Assembly (NCBI GenBank): GCA_030704615.1
Contig: CM060731.1
Location: 13,950,001-14,014,000, forward strand
DNA: 64,000 nt
Direction: 5' to 3'
From: Takakia lepidozioides
Taxonomy: Eukaryota; Streptophyta; Takakiopsida; Takakiales; Takakiaceae
Position 1 is the first letter of the stretch. Every line of letters begins with the position of its first letter. Both the position numbers and the translations under genes were made by a program. This document shows positions 55,301-64,000 of the stretch, piece by piece. The notes below the pieces were generated by a model that ran no database searches, was not told the DNA's origin, and saw only the letters and a program-made list of their open reading frames with translations.

Positions 55301-57611
55301 AGACTATTCAGGGAGGGAAGAAAGAAGGAAAACCCACCTTTGTCTTCTTTCTGGATGTAGAAAAGGCTTATGACACGGTATGGTGCAACAGGCTGTAGCT
55401 TCCTCTGTGGTTTTCTCAGGGCAGGGAGTCTACCTTTGACCAAAAAACAGAGGCAGAGAGAGGAAAGGGAGATTGTCAATGCCCGATGTGTGGGCGGCCT
55501 GAAGACATATCCATTTTCTGATACATTGTCCGGGGTATTCTCATCAGAGAGCGACCCTTTTCAGGACTATCAAGAACATGGTTCCTGAACCTCTGGTCAC
55601 CAACTTCCAAAATCTTGAGGATGAGCCTAAAGCTCTGACCCTGTTGGGGTCAAATTGCTGGGAAGTTCGCACACAGCAGATTGATGCTTGTGTGAAGGGC
55701 CTTCTAGAGGAAATTTGGAAAGGCCATTCCAATTGTTTATACCAAGGTAAGTCCCACTACTGGAATGAGCCACTCACATAGGTAGTGTCTGTTCCCTCTT
55801 GTTCTGCCCAAACTAGGGTGCGTCAGATTCTCATAAGGCTCATTATAGGTGCAGCTCAGCATTTGTTTGTTTCTGTCAGGCCTACAAGATATGGAGTGGA
55901 TTTGGCGTGTTGCCTGCCAGGTATTAACTGATTTTTCTTTGGTCTTTAAAGCTACAAGTGAAAGCAGAATTTGAAGGACATGACCCACTTCCCATTTGGC
56001 TGCTGATTACACATGAATTCTCCTTTTTGGATTGGTAAGTTGGTTTGGCATTACACCAAGGCTCTCCCCTTGGTTGGGGAATTGGCTGAAACGGTCCAAA
56101 GGATTCTCAGAAGAACTAGTGGGAGCGTTGTAACCCGTTGAAATATAATCCAGTTCATCAGGGCTATCTTGCATTGCGAGCCTCACACTGTTCTTAGATG
56201 ACTAAGGTTGGGGAAGCCTAGCTGGGCTAAGCTGATGTGAGAGTCACTGAACTTCTTTTGACCTTTTGGATGCTTTCATAGAGGGTATCCCTTTGAGAAG
56301 AAGAATAGCTATTGCAATGCATTCAAGAATATTGCAATCCTCACCATTATGCTCACAGGTTGGACATGTGGGTTCCCTTTCTCTCATCTGGGTCAAATTT
56401 TACTCGAAGCATTACTACAGCTCTGTGCCACAGAGAAGTGACATATTTTGCCATAGTTGCTTGTCCAGTTGCTCCTTAGACTAGAGCTCCCCAATAAAAA
56501 TAAGCATCAGTGGTTGCAACAGGTCATGAGCAGGGAACCTTGGGTGACTAGCACGTTGATTTTCGCATGTCTACAAGCCTGCTGGCAGGTAGGGAACATC
56601 CAGGTTGGACTTATGTTGTATATCCTATACCATGGTAGTCCAAGGATCTTGAAATTAGTCCCTAAAGGTGTGAATCACATATGCTGTGTCGTGGGCTTCA
56701 CCCTGAGATATTATTATTGGGCTCTACCATAAGACGAGCGTTTAAGAAGTGTGTTTGCAAGCCACTATTCTGTTACTCAGATGTGATCAATCCAATGTGG
56801 TCAGCTAGATCAGATTGGACCTGGCTAATGTGGATAAAGAGCCTTATGACAAAGTATTTTGGTGTAAAAGCTGTTCTTTAATGTAAGTTTCACAGTGGAA
56901 TTGGCAAGTATGTTTTCAGATGGTGGAGATGAATTCTTTGTAGCCAAAACACACTACAGAATTGAGGTTGGGTTGGCTCTTGCAGGCCCCCCTGCTGGCT
57001 TTTCACATTTTCTGTGCAGCTTTCAATCTGACCACCAATGAATGGGTGAGCGAATATGCACTCTTCCACCTAGTCGGACAAATCTCTTGTGCTTTCCTCT
57101 GTTGGGCACATGCAGTGGTTGGACACCCCAATTTGTACTAGCTGCCTCAATGTTATCTGTGCCTTTCTCTCTCATCTCTCCTCTCCCTCCTTCTCTCCAT
57201 CGCCACAAGGCTATCGACAAACAATGTCTTATGAGCACATTCTCTCTATGATGCAAGGGAAGAATAACTCACAGTGATGAGTGTTGCATTCTTGCAGATC
57301 AAGTGGGAGAAGTATCCAGCCTTATATGTCAGGATCCCTGCCGGGCCTGGTCAGTAAATTCTGGCACGTAACCTTATATGCCTTGTTCTTTTCTGCACTA
57401 GGAAGCCTTCGTTCAATTAGACAGCAAAACCAAGAGACTAATTTCCTCCAATCTTCCCAGTTGATTGGATCATTTAGAGCCATGCATCGAGTACAGCCGC
57501 TGATCAAGTGTAGTGTTTATGTTTGTAGGCCGTCCTTCTGGAGGAAAGAAGTTCGTGAACCCATACAACCATGGAGTGTTGTCAAACCTTCTTCAATTTT
57601 TGCGGTCTTGA
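52332..57611 (+). CDS. DHHC-type protein S-acyltransferase; at least 10 coding exons, one gap
   Basis: Exons: 52332-52449, 52569-52703, 52873-52972, 53449-53572, 53949-54083, 54353-54437, 54678-54761 (end uncertain), one or more unresolved, 56534-56588, 56986-57045, 57298-57349, 57529-57611. The N-terminal membrane segment (VIVAWLVAPAMFFVVVAAV) and others (FIASLIVIMCVNHIVIL) precede FWRMIVSDPGRLP. The catalytic zinc domain has CRRCNARIDHFDHHCPAIMN then CVG, with the DHHC cysteine. Then come RKNHVLFLGMLVTFIVVELL, TLIFACLQACWQ, NLTTNEWIKWEKYP and the palmitoyltransferase tail NPYNHGVLSNLLQFL. It attaches palmitate to cysteines of membrane proteins. Phases match except between 54761 and 56534, where at least one exon is missing; the interval holds LINE fragments. 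The C-terminal end could extend if another exon follows. Confidence 0.85.
55230..55740 (+). mobile_element. LINE reverse transcriptase remnant inside a DHHC-gene intron
   Basis: 55240-55390 encodes QAGFPKNRG, a stop, then HIFTLSQTIQGGKKEGK and PTFVFFLDVEKAYDTVW, the RT fingers/palm motif A of a non-LTR element. Immediately after, 55465-55510 gives CQCPMCGRPED, resembling the C-terminal zinc knuckle of such ORF2 proteins, followed by LEDEPKALTLLGSNCWEV. The catalytic YADD part is missing, so an internal deletion is likely. Confidence 0.7.
56030..56960 (+). mobile_element. Further LINE fragments
   Basis: 56817-56865 reads DLANVDKEPYDKVFW, a variant of the same motif A, followed in another frame by KFHSGIGKYVFRWWR. 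56048-56085 reads LALHQGSPLG, similar to the RQGCPLS motif. Frames are broken throughout. The DHHC exon 56534-56588 lies between these pieces, so they are at least two separate intron insertions or chance likenesses for the weaker one. Confidence 0.5.
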
Positions 57612-60569
57612 ACTTAGATGTCAGATCTCGTTTTCACACCTACTGAGGGATGTCAAACCTGATTTCCTTTCTTTGACATTCCCACTCGCTCCTGCTGAAA
57701 ACATGATGAAAGCCAGGGGTGTAAAACGGTCAGCATAAGTTTGCCACTGGCTCTGTTCCTAAAGTATGGTATATTTTGAGAAAGTTTTCTGGTGCCAAGG
57801 AGCCGGCCCACCACGACTTTCTGGTGGCAGAGCGACGTCAACTCCGCACAGTACCAATCTGCAAAGCAAGGTTAGGCAGATGGGCCCCAACATGACGACA
57901 GTGGTGCTCACAAAAATTCTTCCTGCAACTCGTGGCCTATTTGTCTAAGCCGCCAGCTGCCCCGCTCTGTAGGACCTTGATCCATCTGGAAGACTGACGA
58001 TAGAATGTGACTTTGGAGCCCGATGCTGAGGAGAACCCAACCTGGGACCCACATGGTTCGTTTGAACAAGTAAAATTTTCCTCAAAAATGGTCATCGTGA
58101 ACCAGATGACGGTGTATCCAAAGATCTTTGAATTCGTCAAACGCTGTCTTGAGATTTCGGTCGTGGGCATTCCCCCTCACAAGAAGTTTCTCCGATAGGA
58201 CTGGAATGCGTGATTTGTGATGAACGCATGACATGCTCATGAATGTCAAACAGGCGCAGAAAGCTCCTTTTGCCTCATCAAAGCGCGCAAGCCACGGCGC
58301 CAATCATCCTTCTGCTCAATGAATGTGAAACCATTACAATTGTCCTCGTTGACAAAAGAGCAGTGAGCAATAATACACAACAGTCTTTCAGTTTTCAGTT
58401 TTCACCGGACGTGGGGACAGAGTCCTGGCCACGTGAGTGTGCCTAGAGTCAATGCTCTGTGATGTGATCTTTGGAAATTGGTAAACATGTATAGACAAAG
58501 AGTGTGTTGATCGAACTCCAGATCGTGAATGATTCCGAGAATCCGAGAGGATGAATCCCCCCACAGATCATAAGCATGGGAGTTGAGCTTCGAATGATGA
58601 ATGGGGTGCTATGTTGTTGGAGGAAGGGGGGGTTGTAAGGCTTGTCTGTAGTTGGAGGAATGTGTTTGTTGAAAGAATGGTAAGTAAGTAAGACAGATTT
58701 GGAAAGCGAGAGAGAGAAGGATTTCACCGACCCACCCAATGCCATGTGGCGGGCAGTGTAAGGGTTCTAAGTTCCTCCCACATGCACAGGGAGCAGGGCC
58801 GCGCGGAAGGGATGTCTGTGGGAGCACCTGCCTCCCTGCGCACTGTATTCATTTCTCTCAGTAATGACTGGGCTGTGTGCTTTTTGACGAACATCGTATT
58901 TGGGTCTCGTGGGCAGGAGTGAATTCCATCACGTGGGTGGCTGGGTGGCCCACGGTGCTTGTTCACTCTGAGTTGGCTCTATCTTCGTGGCCCTGTTCCT
59001 CTCTCTTTACGCTGCCTCTCCCACAAACAGCGCTCTGTTGTTACGGCGGAGATCTTACTTGTGTTTCTTGGCATGAAGTCAATGGAACGCATGTGTCGTG
59101 GGTTTACAGTTTGGGATTAGTACTCTGTCCACGCCATCTTCTTCTTTCTTTCTCTTGTAGGGAAGTACAGTGTGTCTCTGTCCGGCTCGCTCTCATAGAG
59201 ACCCCTCTAATGGTTACTGGTAGCATGGAACGTCACGATTGAGTTCCCACAAGCATTTCCCCTCTGCCTCCTTTTGCAGATTCCTGTTATTTATGCAAAC
59301 AACACAGTCAGACGTCCCATCTTTCCAAGCTTCCAAATCTCTGCCCCTTCCATTGACTGCCCGTGCAGCATCCTCTCTACTTGTCTCCAAGCTTTTCTCT
59401 TCAAATCGCTTGAATTCCGTTGAAGTCTTTGAAATTTTGACACCACTACCGTCTGCTTCTCTCTTGGTGGTTCTGTTTGTGGGTGATTTCCCCGTGATTG
59501 GCCTTTGTCTCACATGATAGCCGTACGCTAGCAATGTGCAGAGAGACCAAAATGCTGTTGGGCTTTCGGTCTCTGCGGACATAACAGTTATTCAGTCTTC
59601 GTTTTTTCCCTGCCCTTGGGGTCTTTCTCACAGTAGCAAGTACAGTGCGGATTGGACACGTCAGAGCTGCGGTGGTTGCCATCCTGGGACTGCGTACAGA
59701 TCCCTGATCACAGCACTAGGAGTCACGAGTTTCTCAAAGCACAGGTGTGCATACGATTATGTCTTTCTCATATGCCACGAAGAGGAATCACTCAACCCAT
59801 TTCCATCTGCTCAAAATGATTCTACCCGGCGATGCTCTTTGTGGTTGACTAACAGATGTCGCAGAATTCTTATCTGTTTGATTGGGTTGTCGACTAACTG
59901 ACCCGTGAATTGGTTGACTACTTAATAAGACGATTCAAGTTACTTGCTGCTCGAGGATCCGAGCTCTAGAGCGTCTGAACCACTTAAAGTGGCCTGTCAA
60001 TTGCAGAAACTTTAGAACAGAACAGGGACTCAAAAGCTCGACGTGTCTTCTAGGAGGGGTCCCATTACTTGCTGAGGCCACTAGGGGAACTTGATACACA
60101 AACTTTCAAGTTGCGGAAGCGCTTTGTGCATCCATATGTTGCCACTGCCGTTGAACTGTCTCGATGGATTTTATCATAGCTCGTTTGCTCATGTGTCTGA
60201 ACGTCTCCTTGTAAGTGTGATATAAACTTCAAGTAAAACTTCTTTAGCAGAATGGGTGCTCGATGGGCTTTCCCAGGAAGTTCTCACAGGTGATAACGCT
60301 TGGACAAACCAGGTGTTCCTAGCAAGTTGAACTTCTACTGCTCAGATCATCAAAAAGCTACTGGCATCCAGAAGCTTTCAGGAGATCACTTGGATCTCTC
60401 AGCGCATTGAGGCATTGGTGGTCAGTAGCCTCGCTGAAGGCTTGCTTCGGTAGTACGTCCTACCTCCATAGATGACATTGCCTCTGGCCAGCTACAAGAT
60501 TCCTCCGGAAAACACTATCAGAATAAGAGGTGGGGGGTTTATTGATGCTGCAGGAAGCATGAAGAGGTA
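57612..60569. other. Intergenic region upstream of the bHLH gene
   Basis: Three kilobases with short frames only. 58007-58072 (VTLEPDAEENPTWDPHGSFE followed by a GT) has exon-like composition and could be a further exon of the DHHC gene, but phase does not fit. The rest probably holds the 3' end of the DHHC gene and the bHLH promoter and 5' untranslated region. Confidence 0.45.
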
Positions 60570-63500
60570 ATGGCAGGGTCCAAACTCATGGTCCTGGACA
60601 GAGGTATGGTGGAAAAGGCACGGCTTTCATTGCGGCACCAGTTGCAAGCGGCTACCCGCAGTGTGAAATGGACGTATGCTGCCTTCTGGCAGCTCTCACC
60701 TGAACAGCAGTAAGTTAACCATCTCAACAAGCATTGCACTGATTGCCCTGTTCTTCGTCTACTAGGTCTCCAAAACTATATCGGGCTGTGGAGTAGAGCC
60801 TCCTTCCCTTTCCAATTTGTTCACCAATACAGATGGGGTCGATGGCGCCACCATACTTTGGCAACGAAGTCTCACAAATGCATTCTCTCTCCGACATCTC
60901 CCAAGGCCCAAGGGGCTCTTCACTAAACTGTCAATTGCCTACATCTTAGGTGAACTAGTCTCTAAGTGCATTCAATTACCATATATGAATACCTCGAACA
61001 ACACTGGAGGTGAATTTCCGAATTCTTGGTGGAGGTATCAGGCAGGTGGCATTTAGGGTTGTAAACATCTGAATTGTTTTCGAAAGTTGTCAAGGTAGCT
61101 GCTTAAAAGTCAGAATAACATGTGTTGGTAGTGTAAGGTGGCTATCAGATGGGTCATTGCTTAGTGTCCTGTTGGAGTATTTCTTATTCTTTGTTTACAG
61201 GGTGCTGGTGTGGGGCGATGGGTACTATAATGGAAGCATCAAAACCTGGAAAACAGTGCACACCAAAGAGCTGAGCCCTGAAGAATTCGGGATGCAACGC
61301 ACTCAGCAGCTACGAGATCTTTACAATACCTTGTCAACTGCCGGAAATGGCAACCAACCTCCCCGAAAGCCATCATCACTGGACCCGGAGGACTTGACTG
61401 AGACAGAGTGGTTCTACTTGGTTTGCATGTCTTCCTCATTTGCATCCGGCTCTGGGTAACTTCCCTATCAATTGTCTTGTCATATGTGCTGTTTTCTTGT
61501 CTTGCACAGATATGAATTTGCTTGTACCTATCTGGGACAACGACTTGTTATCTGAATTGCTCTACATACAGAAAAACTACCAGTGATAGACATTCCTAAG
61601 CTTTTCTATTCCTCAGACTCTTGATTTGGTAAGGATTGCATTTCTCAAAGTGGACCAGTGCAGAAGAATCCTGGATAGCAATATCTTCACTTGGTGCAAT
61701 CTCAGTATGCAGCTGTGTGATGTTGCTAGTTCTGCAATGGGCAATTGCAGGTTGCCAGGCAGAGCATTTGCAGAGGGGCGCTATGTGTGGCTCTGTGGGA
61801 CCAATGAAGCCAACACCAAAGTCTTCAATCGCTCCCTTCTTGCTAAGGTCTTTTCTAAGACTTGCTTGACCTCTAATTCTTTGATGTGCCTTCCACTTGA
61901 GAATCCTACTGGGATCATTAGTTCTTCATCTTCTTCCTTCAGCAAAGTTTGTCTCATGTAGCTACCTTTGATCCACGGATCATTGACAAGATTGCCAGTT
62001 CATCTCGGTTTTATGTCACAAGCTTATTGCGATGATCTCCTGCAGTGTCTTACGTGATTGCTTGTTGCAAAATGATGACGTGGATTCTATTGCTGTCTGG
62101 AAGTTTCAGTTTGTCAACTCACCGACTAAACCTCTGATGTGGGTTGTTGGGCATGTTGGCAATTCAAAAAATGGAGTGTGTAGACTGCTTGCATTCAGGT
62201 ACTCCTCATGAGTCAAGTGCTGTCTGTGTGTGCTGCTCTTCTTAGCAGTGGGTCTTGGCAGCTTTCACTAGATAGCCCCATGGTTAGGGTCATGGATTCA
62301 GATCATACAAAGCTCAGTGTGATACTTGGCTCATGGCCCCTGGTAGAGGATACTCTTGTTGGTCAGGTTAGGTCTGGATACTTGTCAGAGCTACATAGTG
62401 TATTAGTCACAAAATCATCAGCTAGGCTTGTAGAATGCGGAGGGACACCTAGATTGTTTATGATCTGCTCTCGACCTGCCTGTTCATGCCATCTGTGTAT
62501 AGAAAGAGGTTCTAACAGTGTAAGGGTGGTGCTTTGTGGGTGTAACAGACCGTTGTATGCATCCCGATATGTAAAGGTGTTCTTGAGCTCGGTACAACTG
62601 ATCTCGTAAGTGACCTTCATCCCTCCAAAAATTGATGGTCACTGAAATCAGGACTGGGCAGAAATTGACCGTTTACACCATCTTTTGAGCAGATAAAAGA
62701 GGATCCGACCCTGGTGCAGCACATTCGCACTTTCTTTGTGGAGCAACTGACGCCTGGTCACTCAGAGCATTCTGTATCCAGCCCTCAGATTCTTGACACA
62801 TCTGAACATTTACGTCAGCATCTAGGGCAGCCAAGAGGCAACGAGCATCCAAATTCAGCTGTACATGGAGAGAATCAACATGATCGCGACCCAGTAGTGC
62901 CTGCCTTCTCTGATGAAGCCAACACTGAAGGTCAGTGAGTCTACAGAGTATGTTTGCAGGTTGATACGATAGTCTGGAAAGATAATGCAGTGCATGCAGT
63001 GAGGCGGTGGTTATACGTTGGTTCTGTCCTTACACTCCAAGAGGTGTCAATTCTCATTTTTGGTATGCCTCATGACCAAAGCTTTTTAGAGATTTCTATG
63101 TGCAAAGGAATGAGTGTCCTTGCCAAGTCTTCAAGACAGTCAGGTTCGGGTCTAGAGTATTTTGTTGAGGTAAACATTTTTTCTCTTGTGTACCCTATTC
63201 TGTTCTGTGTGCAGAACGGGGAAAAAATCCAAACCAAGCCAAGTTCCTGAGCTTGAAAAGACCAGGGGAGGAGGCTGGTCCAAGCTTGCTGGAGGGCAGG
63301 AATAATTGGGCAGTGCTTGATACACAACGACCCCTGCGTCAGCTTATTACTCTGGGAGCCTCTCCAGATCCCTCCCAGCCATGGCCAATTACTCCAGACC
63401 AACGTGAGCAAGATTCGCAGGCACGGTGCAAGACAAAGCCTTTCAGTCTTGGACTCTTTGAAAGTATTGGGAACCTTAGAGAATGATCTCTTTTCTCCTG

Positions 63501-64000
63501 GTTTCTCATGCATTTAGGGAGCCTCCCTCATGATACCAAGATTGCCTCTTCTCAAGCAGGGAAAACTACCTTCACATGCTTCCTTTGACATGCCTTCACC
63601 TATCTTTTGAAAAAGAAATAGATTCTTTTTATAAATTAGATATCGAAAATTATTGAAAACTTACAGAAGCTTGCTTGCCAAGTTAGTCTTTTTTCCAGAG
63701 ACTCGGGTGATGTACAAGCAGTTTATCAGGATGTTTTGTGGCAATGATTCCAGGGTGCAGGGCTTTCCAATAAAGTGTCAACGGCCCATGCTTCGAGGGA
63801 CATGTTGATGTTGGGGTTGCGTCAACCTATTGAACCCTCGCTCCATAATGGGTCACAAAATACCCACTACTCTGGGTTACAGAGTTCCCCAACTCATTTA
63901 CAGCACAGTGGAGTAACAGAGGAACCTCTGCTCTCTTCTGCTGTACGTATATCCAACCTGTGTACCTTGGTTTAGGTCCTTGTCAATTTGCCATGCTACC
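60570..64000 (+). CDS. bHLH-MYC transcription factor, N-terminal part; runs off the window
   Basis: Exons: 60570-60709, 61201-61455, 61751-61847, 62184-62198, 62549-62605, 62693-62930; tentative 63215-about 63460 and 63754-63942. Phases agree through 62930. The protein starts MAGSKLMVLDRGMVEKARLS, then LRHQLQAATRSVKWTYAAFW, VWGDGYYNGSIKTWKTV, DLTETEWFYLVCMS, GLPGRAFAEGRYVWLC, KVFNRSLLAK, TACIQ, TVVCIPICKGVLELGTTDL and IKEDPTLVQHIRTFF. This is the bHLH-MYC_N domain of plant MYC2/GL3/TT8-type regulators, which binds MYB or JAZ partners. The following exons are serine/glutamine-rich linkers; the DNA-binding bHLH lies beyond the right edge. Subgroup IIIe or IIIf cannot be decided here. Confidence 0.9.
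62184..62198 (+). other. 15-nt microexon of the bHLH-MYC gene
   Basis: ACTGCTTGCATTCAG, flanked by TGTGTAG and GTACTC, encodes TACIQ. It fills exactly the gap between SLLAK and TVVC, where land-plant relatives have SASIQ. Both flanking exons are in phase 0, and no other sequence nearby restores the motif. Confidence 0.75.

Noticed and set aside
58007-58072. Extra exon of the S-acyltransferase gene
   Set aside because: Composition is exon-like but no donor/acceptor pair gives a compatible phase with 57529-57611.

Overview
The window looks like nuclear DNA of a streptophyte (land-plant lineage), most probably a charophycean green alga such as Chara. The evidence is plant-type host genes cut by long GT-AG introns (a DUF4091/GH123 glycosidase, an mTERF protein, a DHHC S-acyltransferase and a bHLH-MYC regulator), dense nested retroelements, and a Ty3/gypsy element carrying a cytosine DNA methyltransferase, a combination reported for charophytes and dinoflagellates. 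The species call is inference; nothing here is prokaryotic.

The left half (1-34.4 kb) is a nest of mobile DNA. A decayed minus-strand copy (copy A, 1-4559) of the DNMT element cuts a Helitron-type remnant (helicase-like N domain, CxxC protein, OTU protease; about 4560-6800). It is followed by a possible RPA-like protein (about 7.4-8.7 kb), AT-rich repeats (9.4-9.9 kb), a miniature LTR element whose 146-bp LTRs contain a tRNA-like fold (11392-11760), a MYND/DUF4470-like gene (12.2-14.06 kb) and a broken DDE-transposase-like gene (15.1-16.7 kb). A chromovirus (17.25-17.395 kb plus 30.1-31.8 kb) is split within its integrase GPF motif by a young 12.7-kb copy B of the DNMT element (17396-30102). 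To the right lie a hAT-like element with an array of hairpins upstream of its BED-finger transposase (31.8-33.9 kb) and a 3' fragment of the DNMT element (33880-34436).

Copy B is the most unusual object. Its order is terminal block L (327 bp), a self-complementary primer site, a leader with a 51-bp minisatellite, gag, then protease plus DNA methyltransferase. A single UAG in a tobamovirus-type readthrough context follows, then RT-RNase H-integrase-PHD finger, a polypurine tract and terminal block X (188 bp), then a second L and X. Its outer ends are TGTC...GACA, not the expected X+L long terminal repeats. The other copies end at the same points, so the element appears to be integrated in a circularly permuted form.

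The right half (34.4-64 kb) is ordinary host DNA. The GH123/DUF4091 gene (+, 14 exons, 588 aa) converges on the mTERF gene (-, 6 exons, 598 aa). The mTERF gene is divergent from the DHHC S-acyltransferase gene (+), which has LINE fragments in its introns. The bHLH-MYC gene (+) runs off the right edge. Exon models were built by hand from splice signals, reading phase and family conservation.
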